A DNA stretch of 22,589 nucleotides from an uncultured Elusimicrobia bacterium (GTDB taxonomy: Bacteria > RUG730): the NCBI GenBank assembly GCA_900321865.1, contig ONXP01000086.1, positions 1-22,589 on the forward strand. The letters run 5' to 3'. The stretch's first letter is position 1, and every line of letters starts with the position of its first letter. Below are positions 10,401-17,735 of the stretch, one piece after another. A program made the position numbers and the translations under genes. Below the pieces are notes generated by a model. The model had not been told where the DNA came from and ran no database searches. It saw only the letters and a program-made list of their open reading frames with translations.

Positions 10401-11132
10401 TCATTCTTCTTTTTTTGTTATCATAGAAATAAATACAGCATTTAATATAGAAAAAACAGTTGCCTGTATAAAACTAGATAAAAAAGTCATAAAATAATTT
10501 AATAAAAAAACAAAAAGCCCCTTTAATCCAAAATTTGAAAAAATCGCTAGCACCATATCGTCGCCCCAAATATTAGATCTCAGCCTTAGTGCTAGAGTAA
10601 TAGGTCTAATTAATTCTGTCAAAATATGCAAAAAAAACAAAAATATAGGCAAAACCACTATGTATAAAAGCGGAACTTTAAGGTTGCCCGATAAATGATG
10701 AATAAAACCTAAAAAGCCTAATTCTTTAATAGCTGTGTATTGGATATAAAAAAATGAGCATATAGCAATGCCTAAAGTTATAGATAAATTTGAAGTCGGA
10801 GCTTTAAAAAAAGGGACTACAGAAAATAAATTCATAACTAAAATATACAGAAACAATGTAGCAATAAAAGGCATAAATTTTTCGCCACCTTTTCCAATCA
10901 CCGTACACAAAAAGTCTTCTATTTCAGAAACAAAAAATTCTAAAATATCCTGAGAAAAAGTTTTCGAAATATTTGATAAATTTCTAGATAAACAAAAAAG
11001 AATAAAAAATAATAAAATTCCTGCAAGTATTGAAAAAATAGTATCTTCATAATTTAATAGAAAAGTTTTAATTTTTTCATTAGAAAATAAATTAGAAATT
11101 ATCATAACAAAATTTACAAATTCTAATCTCAT
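10401..11132 (-). CDS. atpB: ATP synthase Fo subunit a
   Basis: Membrane subunit a, which forms the two ion half-channels beside the c-ring. It is 243 residues with about five hydrophobic segments. The essential arginine is R183 in ELIRPITLALRLRSNIWGDD, matching the conserved helix of the family; the common RLFGN is RLRSN here. PFIATLFLYILVMNLFSVVP (88-107) is the usual start of the core domain. It is the first gene of the operon, with ATG and an AGAGGAAAT Shine-Dalgarno directly downstream of a promoter-like element. No atpI or atpZ precedes it. Confidence 0.96.
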   Translation of the reverse strand: MRLEFVNFVMIISNLFSNEKIKTFLLNYEDTIFSILAGILLFFILFCLSRNLSNISKTFSQDILEFFVSEIEDFLCTVIGKGGEKFMPFIATLFLYILVMNLFSVVPFFKAPTSNLSITLGIAICSFFYIQYTAIKELGFLGFIHHLSGNLKVPLLYIVVLPIFLFFLHILTELIRPITLALRLRSNIWGDDMVLAIFSNFGLKGLFVFLLNYFMTFLSSFIQATVFSILNAVFISMITKKEE

Positions 11133-11154
11133 ATTTCCTCTTTAAAAAGTTATA

Positions 11155-11182
11155 ATTATAACACTTTGAAATGAAAAATCAA
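11155..11182 (-). promoter_or_regulatory. Sigma70-like promoter of the atp operon
   Basis: On the minus strand TTGATT (11182-11177) and a perfect TATAAT (11160-11155) are separated by 16 nt, about 22 nt before the atpB ATG. This is the best promoter candidate for the atp operon. The surroundings are so AT-rich that chance matches are expected, so only moderate confidence is given. Confidence 0.5.
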
Positions 11183-11188
11183 TTTCAT
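11171..11188. repeat. Inverted repeat between divergent atp and queH promoters
   Basis: ATGAAA and TTTCAT form perfect 6-base arms around a 6-base spacer. The repeat overlaps the presumed -35 of the atp promoter, where an operator could sit. It could also be chance in sequence this AT-rich. Confidence 0.3.
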
Positions 11189-11208
11189 ATTTTATTATTT
11201 TTATTAAT

Positions 11209-11235
11209 TTGAAATATATAAAAAATTTATATAAT
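11209..11235 (+). promoter_or_regulatory. Possible queH promoter
   Basis: TTGAAA (11209-11214) and TATAAT (11230-11235) are 15 nt apart, which is slightly short. They lie about 45 nt before the queH ATG in a stretch with almost no G or C. No Shine-Dalgarno is evident before queH and no preQ1 riboswitch fold is seen. Confidence 0.3.
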
Positions 11236-11280
11236 AAAAAAATTAAAAACTAAAAATTTCTTGTAAAATTTTTAAAAAAT

Positions 11281-11874
11281 ATGGAAAAAATTTTTATTCA
11301 TACATGCTGTGCTCCGTGCCTTTATTATGTTTATGAAAGATTGAAAGAAAAATTTCATATAACGGCATATTTTTACAATCCAAACATCCACGGTTTTAGA
11401 GAGTATAAAGCTAGAAAAAATGCTTTGGTTTCTTTTTGCAAAATGAAAAATATTGAGTTAATAGTCGCGGGAAATTATGATTTTGATAAATGGCTAGATT
11501 CTTTAAAAAGTTCTGGGAAATCATTTGAATATCTAAAAATGAATAGAGATTCTAGATGCAAAATTTGCTATATTGACAGAATATCTAACTCTCTAAATTT
11601 ATGCAAGACTATGAATATTAAATATTTTACGACGACATTATTTTATAGCATTTACCAAAATCACGATGCTTTAAAATCAATTTGTATGCAAAAAACTTTG
11701 GATCTTGGCATAAATTTATATTATGAAGATTTTAGATTAGGTTTTAGAAAAGGAATAGAATTGTATAAAGAAACTGGTCTTTATATGCAAAATTATTGCG
11801 GGTGCTTATTTAGCGAAAATGAAAGATTTAACAAAAAATTTTACAAACAAATTATAGCTAAAAATAATTGCTAA
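11281..11874 (+). CDS. queH: Epoxyqueuosine reductase QueH
   Basis: QueH (formerly DUF208) carries out the last step of queuosine synthesis, reducing epoxyqueuosine to queuosine in the wobble position of GUN-anticodon tRNAs. It is the non-cobalamin alternative to QueG. The 197 residues show the family's cysteine pattern: HTCCAPC at 7-13 (C9, C10, C13), SRCKIC at 91-96 (C93, C96) and YCGC at 172-175 (C173, C175), which in the family bind an iron-sulfur cluster and an adjacent metal. NPNIHGFREYKARK (33-46) is also typical. No other queuosine gene is in the window. It diverges from atpB and is followed 86 nt later by dapL. Confidence 0.92.
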   Translation: MEKIFIHTCCAPCLYYVYERLKEKFHITAYFYNPNIHGFREYKARKNALVSFCKMKNIELIVAGNYDFDKWLDSLKSSGKSFEYLKMNRDSRCKICYIDRISNSLNLCKTMNIKYFTTTLFYSIYQNHDALKSICMQKTLDLGINLYYEDFRLGFRKGIELYKETGLYMQNYCGCLFSENERFNKKFYKQIIAKNNC

Positions 11875-11960
11875 ATTTTTTATTATTTAATACTTATAAT
11901 TATTTTAAAAGTTTGAAAGAAAAATTAAATAAAACTGTTTTAGTTTAAATTGGGGGATTT

Positions 11961-13133
11961 ATGGAAATTAAATATGCTAATACCTTGTGTGATTTGCCAC
12001 CTTATATTTTTGCAGAAATTGACAAGAAAAAAAAAGAATTACAGGAAAAGGGTATAGACATTATTAGTTTTGGGGTGGGAGACCCTGACGAGCCTACACC
12101 TGATTTTATTTTAAAAACTATGAAACTTGCTATAAAAAAGCCTGAGTATCACAAATATCCGTTTGGAAAAGGTTTAAAGATTTTTAGAGAAGAAGTTGCA
12201 TCTTTTTATAAAAGGCGTTTTAATGTTTCGCTTGATCCAAATTCTGAAGTCCATGCTTTAATTGGTTCAAAGGAGGGGCTAGCTCATATTACATTAGCAT
12301 TTTTAAATCCAGGGGATATAGCACTTTGTCCAGAGCCAGGATATCCAGCATATGCCAGCTCTACAATTATCAATAAAGGCAAGGTCTTTTATATGCCATT
12401 AAAGGAAGAAAATCATTTTTTTCCTGATTTTGATAAAATTCCAGCTGAAATAGTTTCTAAATCAAAAATAATGTTTCTAAATTCTCCAAATAATCCTACT
12501 GCTAGTGTTTATAAAGAGGAAGACTTTGTGAAAGCGATAAATTTTGCCAAAAAAAATAATATCATTTTGGTGCACGATGCAGCATACACAGAAATGTATT
12601 ATGATAATAAAAAACCTATGAGTTTCTTAGAAGTAGAAGGTTCTAGAGAGGTCGGAGTAGAATTTCATTCACTTTCAAAGACATATAATATGACTGGTTG
12701 GAGAATAGGTTTTATTGTAGGGAATAAGGATATAATAAAAGGCTTAGAAAAAATTAAAGATAATTTTGATTCTGGAGTTTTTAGTGCTATTCAAGAGACG
12801 GCAGCTGTGGCTATGAGAGAAGGAGACAGTTTTGCTGAAAAAATGCGAAGTATATATCAAAAAAGAAGAGATTTTTTTATAAAAAATATGAGAAATTTAG
12901 GCTTTAAAGTGACACCACCAGAGGCATCTTTTTATGTATGGACCAAGGTTCCAGAAGGTTTTTCATCCAGTGAATTTGCTGAATTTTTATTGGATAAATG
13001 TGCTATAGTTGTGACGCCGGGTAATGGGTTTGGTCCTAGCGGAGAGGGATATATTAGGTTTGCTTTAACTGTGTCAGAAAAAAGAATGGAAGAAGCTTTT
13101 GAAAGGATGTCAGCTATAAAATTTTTTGAATAA
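11961..13133 (+). CDS. dapL: LL-diaminopimelate aminotransferase
   Basis: PLP-dependent class I/II aminotransferase that converts tetrahydrodipicolinate directly to LL-diaminopimelate with glutamate as amino donor, bypassing the acylated DapD/C/E route to meso-DAP and lysine. It has 390 residues. The PLP lysine is K240 in HSLSKTYNMTGWRIGF; other PLP-contact segments are SPNNPTAS (175-182), D206 and Y209 (HDAAYTEMYY) and the C-terminal arginine in GYIRFALT. The overall pattern (LPPYIFAEIDKKK, VGDPDEPTPD, IGSKEGLAH, PGYPAYASS) matches the bacterial DapL group more closely than aspartate aminotransferases. The ATG start has a GGGGGA Shine-Dalgarno. lysA, a later step of the pathway, lies about 1.9 kb downstream on the other strand. 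Alternative: another aminotransferase of the same fold, less likely. Confidence 0.85.
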   Translation: MEIKYANTLCDLPPYIFAEIDKKKKELQEKGIDIISFGVGDPDEPTPDFILKTMKLAIKKPEYHKYPFGKGLKIFREEVASFYKRRFNVSLDPNSEVHALIGSKEGLAHITLAFLNPGDIALCPEPGYPAYASSTIINKGKVFYMPLKEENHFFPDFDKIPAEIVSKSKIMFLNSPNNPTASVYKEEDFVKAINFAKKNNIILVHDAAYTEMYYDNKKPMSFLEVEGSREVGVEFHSLSKTYNMTGWRIGFIVGNKDIIKGLEKIKDNFDSGVFSAIQETAAVAMREGDSFAEKMRSIYQKRRDFFIKNMRNLGFKVTPPEASFYVWTKVPEGFSSSEFAEFLLDKCAIVVTPGNGFGPSGEGYIRFALTVSEKRMEEAFERMSAIKFFE

Positions 13134-13166
13134 AAAACTATTTGAAAAATTAATAAAAATTATATA

Positions 13167-13529
13167 ATGGAAAATGTTTTTAGGATTAGAGTTTTTTTTT
13201 TAATACTATTTTCAATATTTTTATATTGCCAAATTCAGTCTAAAGACATTAAATTTTATCCTAAAAATGCTAATTTTCAAGAGCTTTATAAAGATTCTAT
13301 AGATAGTTCAGATTATGAAAAGGCTTTGTTTTTTTTGAGGCTTTGGCTGGCAAATGAGCCAGATGTTAAAAAAAAAATAGAAATCTTATTTTTAATAGCT
13401 AGCCTTTATGAAACAGTAAAAGATTATAAAGAAGCAAAAAATTTATATAGACAAATAATTATGACATATAGCGATTCTTTTTCCAAAAAGAAAGCAAAAG
13501 AAAAACTTTTAAATATAAAATATTTTTAG
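13167..13529 (+). CDS. Small exported TPR-like protein
   Basis: 120 residues, not recognisable as a named family. Residues about 5-24 are hydrophobic (IRVFFLILFSIFLYCQIQS) and look like a signal peptide; there is no proper lipobox before the Cys. The remainder has the helix-turn-helix pattern of tetratricopeptide repeats: YEKALFFLRLWLANEPD, then IASLYETVKDYKEAKNLYRQ, ending with FSKKKAKEKL. About two TPR units fit, similar to the tail of YbgF/BamD-like periplasmic proteins, suggesting protein-protein contacts in the periplasm (inference). It follows dapL by 33 nt with no clear Shine-Dalgarno. Its TAG stop shares its last G with the first base of the downstream tRNA. Confidence 0.7.
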   Translation: MENVFRIRVFFLILFSIFLYCQIQSKDIKFYPKNANFQELYKDSIDSSDYEKALFFLRLWLANEPDVKKKIEILFLIASLYETVKDYKEAKNLYRQIIMTYSDSFSKKKAKEKLLNIKYF

Positions 13530-13609
13530 CGAGAGTGGCGGAATTGGCAGACGCACTAGACTTAGGATCTAGCGCCTATGGCATGTGGGTTCAACTCCCA
13601 CCTCTCGCA
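13529..13609 (+). tRNA. tRNA-Leu (anticodon UAG)
   Basis: Complete class II cloverleaf. The acceptor stem GCGAGAG/CTCTCGC pairs perfectly over 7 bp, with discriminator A at 13609. The D-arm region is GGCGGAATTGGCAGACGC. The anticodon stem CTAGA/TCTAG encloses the loop CTTAGGA, whose anticodon TAG reads CUN leucine codons. A short variable arm has stem GCC/GGC, and the T arm is GTGGG-TTCAACT-CCCAC. CCA is not encoded and must be added post-transcriptionally. A run of eight T (13610-13617) follows at once and, with the stable T/acceptor helices, may act as a terminator or leave a short 3' trailer. G1 is the last base of the upstream gene's stop codon. Confidence 0.97.
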
Positions 13610-13642
13610 TTTTTTTTAAAATTCATAATGTTGAGGAAATAA

Positions 13643-14902
13643 ATGGAAGATTTACTTACAAAAATTATAGAAAAAAAAGATTGCAATGTCTCCATAGAAA
13701 TGATAATAGGGGCTTCTAGCTGTAAAAAAGCGCTAGATGATTCTTATGTTTACTTACAAAAATATGCTGTTTTAGATGGCTTTAGAAAAGGTAAAGTTCC
13801 GATGGAGGTTATAAAATCAAAATTTGCTCTGAATGCGAAAGAAGAATCACTTAGGAGGATTTTGCCGGAAGCAATCTCCGAGACAATGAAAAGAGAAAAT
13901 TTATCACCATTATTTTATCCAGAAGTTTTGTCTATGGACAATAATCCAGATGGATCCATAAAATTTAATATAAAAATAGAGGTAGCTCCTAGTTTTGATT
14001 TGGCGGATTATAAGGGATTGAAATTAGAAAAAAAAGATATAACTGTTTCTGATGAAGAAATTAATAATTATTTGAATGATTTATTGGAAAGAAGTGCAAA
14101 ATATGAAAAAACTGATGATGTGGAAGCTAAAAAAGACAGTTTTGTTATAATAGATTATGTTGGGAAATTGGGTGGCATAGAGTTTAAAGGTGGAAAGGAA
14201 AAAGATAGATTTCTGTCTATTGCAAATAATAATTTTTTGCCTGGATTTAGTGATGGAATAATAGGTATGAAAGTGGGCGAAACGAAAGATATTGAGATAA
14301 AATTCCCAGACGAATATCATGCCAAAGATTTACAAGGGAAAGTGGCTATTTTTTCTATTACATTAAAAGAATTGAGAAAGAAGATATTGTCAGAATTGAA
14401 TGATGATTTTGTTAAAAAATTTGGGTCTAGTTCTTTAAATGAATTTAAAGAAAAAATAAGATCCCAAATGTTATTTTCAAAAGAGCAAGAAGATAAAAAA
14501 AGAATAGAAGATAGTTTTGTAAATGAATTAGTAGAAAAAAATAATTTCTCTATTCCTTCTACTATGTTAAAAAATGAAACGGAACACATAAAAGAACAAA
14601 CAAAAAAATATTACGAAATGTATGGACAAAAAGTAGATTTGTCAAAAATGGAAGATAGTTTTCTCAAATCTGCGGAGAAGAATATAAAGGCTTATTATAT
14701 TTTAAATGAAATTATAAAACAGGAACATTTGGAAGCGACAGAAGAGGAATTTGACAAAAAATTAGATAAAGATGTAGAAAAAAATAAAGAAAAATTTGCA
14801 GAAATCAGAGCTTACTATGAAAAAAATAAAACTAAAATAATGCATAGCATTTCTCAGGAAAAAGTTTTTCAATTTTTAAAAGACAATGCTAAATTGGCTT
14901 AA
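13643..14902 (+). CDS. tig: Trigger factor, ribosome-associated chaperone
   Basis: Chaperone that binds near the ribosomal exit tunnel and shields nascent chains; it also has FKBP-type peptidyl-prolyl isomerase activity. It has 419 residues. The N-terminal domain carries the ribosome-docking signature GFRKGKVP (46-53). The FKBP domain spans about 150-245 (VIIDYVGKLGGIEFKGG, then FLPGFSDGIIGMKVGETKDI). A long Lys/Glu-rich helical C-terminal domain follows. The start has a GAGGAA Shine-Dalgarno. In many bacteria tig precedes clpP-clpX; here the next gene is lysA on the opposite strand, so that linkage is absent. Confidence 0.96.
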   Translation: MEDLLTKIIEKKDCNVSIEMIIGASSCKKALDDSYVYLQKYAVLDGFRKGKVPMEVIKSKFALNAKEESLRRILPEAISETMKRENLSPLFYPEVLSMDNNPDGSIKFNIKIEVAPSFDLADYKGLKLEKKDITVSDEEINNYLNDLLERSAKYEKTDDVEAKKDSFVIIDYVGKLGGIEFKGGKEKDRFLSIANNNFLPGFSDGIIGMKVGETKDIEIKFPDEYHAKDLQGKVAIFSITLKELRKKILSELNDDFVKKFGSSSLNEFKEKIRSQMLFSKEQEDKKRIEDSFVNELVEKNNFSIPSTMLKNETEHIKEQTKKYYEMYGQKVDLSKMEDSFLKSAEKNIKAYYILNEIIKQEHLEATEEEFDKKLDKDVEKNKEKFAEIRAYYEKNKTKIMHSISQEKVFQFLKDNAKLA

Positions 14903-14961
14903 TTTTTATTTTCAAAATTAATTTTAAAAAGAATTTTGTTAACTATATAAAAACTTTTTAA

Positions 14962-14981
14962 AAAATTATCTAAATAATTTT
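14962..14981 (-). terminator. Weak all-AT hairpin between convergent tig and lysA
   Basis: AAAATTA and TAATTTT form a 7-bp stem with a 6-base loop, just past the lysA stop on the minus strand and followed there by more T. Nearby, CAAAATT (14913-14919) and AATTTTG (14932-14938) form another 7-bp AU-rich stem. With no G-C pairs in the main stem the stability is poor. This is the only terminator-like structure between these convergent genes. Confidence 0.2.
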
Positions 14982-14985
14982 GTAT

Positions 14986-16263
14986 TTAAATTATTTCATT
15001 AGTTAAAAGATCTTTTAAAGATTCTCTTTTTCTAATCAAGACAGCTTTTTCATCTTTTATCAATACTTCTGCTGGTTTCATCCTAGAATTATAATTACTA
15101 GACATACTGAATGCATATGCTCCTGCACTTAGAGCTACCAGATAATCTCCGTTTATAGGTTTTTGTATTTCTTTATCCTTTGCTAAAAAGTCGCCGGACT
15201 CGCATATAGGGCCTACTATGTCAGCTGTTATTTGATTAGAATTTTTATTTTTTACAGGTAAAATATTATGATATGCTCCGTATAGAGATGGCCTTATCAA
15301 ATCATTCATTCCAGCATCTACTATTATAAAATTTTTTAATTTATTTTGTTTTTGATAAATTACTTTTGTTAATAAAATTCCAGCATTGCCTATTAAAGAT
15401 CTCCCAGGTTCTAAAATTAAAGTTATATTATTATTTTTAATAAAATTTGAGAAATTTTCATCAATTAAATCTTTAGGATCTGGGGCAATATCTTTATTAT
15501 TATCATAACAGATTCCCAGCCCGCCACCGATATTAATATAGTCTATATTTATTCCTTCTGATTTTAGTGTATTGAATAAATTTATAATTTTTTTAAAGAC
15601 TTCTTTATATGGGCTTAAGTCTAATAATTGAGATCCTATATGGCAATGAATTCCGTTAGGATTTATATTTTTTAAGTTTTTAGCATATTTATAAATGTCT
15701 GGAATTATATTTATATCTATGCCAAACTTATTTTTTGCAAGGCCTGTAGAAATGTAATGATGAGTTTTGGGATCGACATCGGGATTTACCCTAAAGGCAA
15801 TGTTTACAACTTTGTTTAATTTTGCAGCGATTTCGTTTATTTGGTTTAATTCGTCTACTGATTCGACATTGAACATCAAAATGTTATTTTCGATGGCAAA
15901 TTTTATTTCTTCGTCAGTTTTTCCAACTCCTGCATAAACTATTTTTTTAGGATCTACACCTATGTTTATGGCTTTATATATTTCTCCCATTGAAACAGTA
16001 TCAAAACCTGCCCCTAGTTCTTTAAATTCTTTTAAAATTCTGGAATTATAATTAGTTTTTACAGCAAAACAAATTAAATGTTTTATATTAGAAAGAGCAT
16101 TTTGATATTTCAAAAAATTTATTTGTAAAGCATCATAACTATAAATATAGAGAGGACTTGAAAATTCTTTAGCTAAGTTGATAATATTAACATTATTAAT
16201 ATGCAAAATATTTCCTTTATATTCAAGATTGATATTAAAATTTTTTAACATTGACATCGACAT
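14986..16263 (-). CDS. lysA: Diaminopimelate decarboxylase
   Basis: PLP-dependent decarboxylase converting meso-diaminopimelate to L-lysine, the last step of the DAP pathway. It is a fold-type III enzyme. The PLP lysine is K69 in CFAVKTNYNSRILKEF, followed by GAGFDTVSMGEI. HCHIGSQL, GGGLGI and EPGRSLIGNAG are the usual phosphate- and substrate-binding segments. GPICESGDFLA supplies the catalytic Cys/Glu from the partner subunit, and GAYAFSMSSNYNSRMKPAEVL closes the site. I place the start at ATG 16263 (425 residues): a longer frame could begin at TTG 16275, but that TTG is part of the Shine-Dalgarno TTGGAG, spaced 6 nt from the ATG. It is divergent from xseA and convergent with tig. Confidence 0.95.
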   Translation of the reverse strand: MSMSMLKNFNINLEYKGNILHINNVNIINLAKEFSSPLYIYSYDALQINFLKYQNALSNIKHLICFAVKTNYNSRILKEFKELGAGFDTVSMGEIYKAINIGVDPKKIVYAGVGKTDEEIKFAIENNILMFNVESVDELNQINEIAAKLNKVVNIAFRVNPDVDPKTHHYISTGLAKNKFGIDINIIPDIYKYAKNLKNINPNGIHCHIGSQLLDLSPYKEVFKKIINLFNTLKSEGINIDYINIGGGLGICYDNNKDIAPDPKDLIDENFSNFIKNNNITLILEPGRSLIGNAGILLTKVIYQKQNKLKNFIIVDAGMNDLIRPSLYGAYHNILPVKNKNSNQITADIVGPICESGDFLAKDKEIQKPINGDYLVALSAGAYAFSMSSNYNSRMKPAEVLIKDEKAVLIRKRESLKDLLTNEII

Positions 16264-16293
16264 AAATTTCTCCAAATGAAAAAGTTTTTTTAT

Positions 16294-16321
16294 TTTACAA
16301 AAAATATTATCATTTTATAAA
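16294..16321 (+). promoter_or_regulatory. Possible promoter of the xseA-parAB operon
   Basis: TTTACA (16294-16299) and TATAAA (16316-16321) are separated by 16 nt in the lysA/xseA divergent region, about 50 nt before the xseA ATG. The match is reasonable but AT-rich, so chance is possible. No lysA promoter of similar quality was found on the other strand. Confidence 0.35.
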
Positions 16322-16371
16322 ACAATTTTTATTTAAGAAGGTTTTAAAAATTACAAAAATGGTTTTACATT

Positions 16372-17721
16372 ATGAATAAAAAAGTTCAAAATTTTAAAAA
16401 TGAAAACAAAAATTATCAATTTAATTTCAATTTTATTGATTCAGAAAATTTAGACAATCTAAATAATTTAGATAAAAATCAAAGTCAAACTACAAGTAAA
16501 AATTTGTTAGATAGGAATGCGAGGCATATATATAAGGTTTCAGAAATTAATAGCATAATAAAGGAAACCTTGGAAAAAGATTTTTTGTCAATTTGGATAG
16601 AAGGTGAAATTTCGAATAGCAAATTAAATTTTTCTGGTCATTTTTATTTTACTTTAAAAGATAATTTAGGGCAAATAAAAGCTGTGATGTTTAATTCGCT
16701 TTACTCGTATCTAAAGTTTATTCCCAAAGATGGAATGGAGGTAATAGTAAAGGGAAGTCTTAGTTGTTTTATAAAAGGTGGCACATACCAAATCAATGTT
16801 TTGTATATGGAGCCCAAGGGTAAAGGTGCTCTTTTAATCGCCTTTGAAGAATTAAAAAAAAGATTGGAAAAAGAAGGTCTTTTTGATAAAACTCATAAAA
16901 AACCTATTCCAAACTTTGTAAATAAAATAGGGGTCGTGACATCTCCAACCGGTGCTGCAATAAAGGATATTTTAACGGTTTTAGATAGAAGGTTTAGTAA
17001 TTTACATATCATAATTTATCCTAGTAAGGTTCAGGGAGAAGATGCAAAATTTGAGATAAAAAAGGGTATCGAATTTTTTAATTCTTGGGCAGAAAAAGTA
17101 GATGTTATTTTAGTTGGTAGAGGTGGCGGAAGCATAGAAGATTTATGGGCATTTAATGAAGAGATGGTAGCTAGAGCTATTTATAACTCAAAAATTCCTA
17201 TTATTTCATGTGTGGGGCATGAAATCGATTATTTAATATCGGATTTTGTAGCAGATCTTAGAGCTCCCACCCCTTCGGCTGCAGCTGAGATGTTAATTAA
17301 AGAAAAGCAAGAGTTATTAAATAATATTGATTATTTATCAAATTCAATTAATAATTTAATGGATAATATTTTAAAAATAAATTTTTTGAAATATGATAGG
17401 CTTAATTTTTTTAACATAATTAAACTTTTTGACAAATTTTTTAATAATTTATGTCAAAATTTTGATTATTTTTCTAGCGAGTTTTTTGAGAATTTTGATA
17501 CTATTTTTAATAAAAAAATAGTTGATTATGAAATAAAAATAAATAAATTATTATCATTGGATCCTAAAAAAATATTGGCTTTAGGCTATTCTGTTATAAA
17601 AGATAAAAATGGCAATTTTGCTGAGGCTAAAGATTTGTTAATTGGAGAGGAGATAGAGGTTTGTACTAAAAATTATATCTTGTTTTGCAGACTTATTTCA
17701 AAAGAAAAAATTTATAAATAA
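16372..17721 (+). CDS. xseA: Exodeoxyribonuclease VII large subunit
   Basis: Large, catalytic subunit of exonuclease VII, which degrades single-stranded DNA from both ends during repair. It has 449 residues. The core begins near residue 53 with YKVSEINSIIKETLEKDFLS, then the OB-fold segment WIEGEISNSK...GHFYFTLKD (75-97). The catalytic domain shows IGVVTSPTGAAIKDIL (186-201), LVGRGGGSIEDLWAFNEE (247-264) and CVGHEIDYLISDF, then ADLRAPTPSAAAEM (294-307). A long helical region follows. The first 45 or so residues are Asn/Lys-rich and not part of the family core. The start may therefore lie later, for example at TTG codon 45, as no Shine-Dalgarno marks the ATG. The small subunit gene xseB, often adjacent, is not here. 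Confidence 0.93.
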   Translation: MNKKVQNFKNENKNYQFNFNFIDSENLDNLNNLDKNQSQTTSKNLLDRNARHIYKVSEINSIIKETLEKDFLSIWIEGEISNSKLNFSGHFYFTLKDNLGQIKAVMFNSLYSYLKFIPKDGMEVIVKGSLSCFIKGGTYQINVLYMEPKGKGALLIAFEELKKRLEKEGLFDKTHKKPIPNFVNKIGVVTSPTGAAIKDILTVLDRRFSNLHIIIYPSKVQGEDAKFEIKKGIEFFNSWAEKVDVILVGRGGGSIEDLWAFNEEMVARAIYNSKIPIISCVGHEIDYLISDFVADLRAPTPSAAAEMLIKEKQELLNNIDYLSNSINNLMDNILKINFLKYDRLNFFNIIKLFDKFFNNLCQNFDYFSSEFFENFDTIFNKKIVDYEIKINKLLSLDPKKILALGYSVIKDKNGNFAEAKDLLIGEEIEVCTKNYILFCRLISKEKIYK

Positions 17722-17735
17722 TAAAAAGAGAAATT

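Noticed and set aside
11215-11280. preQ1 riboswitch before queH (AAAAACTAA resembles its 3' part)
   Set aside because: The required GC-containing hairpin and CCC segment are missing; the match is only A-rich background.
14903-14985. Strong rho-independent terminator between tig and lysA
   Set aside because: Only AU-rich stems without a G-C core are present, so only a low-confidence hairpin is listed.
16264-16275. Longer lysA starting at TTG 16275
   Set aside because: The TTG belongs to the Shine-Dalgarno sequence TTGGAG of the ATG at 16263; it would add only four residues without family support.
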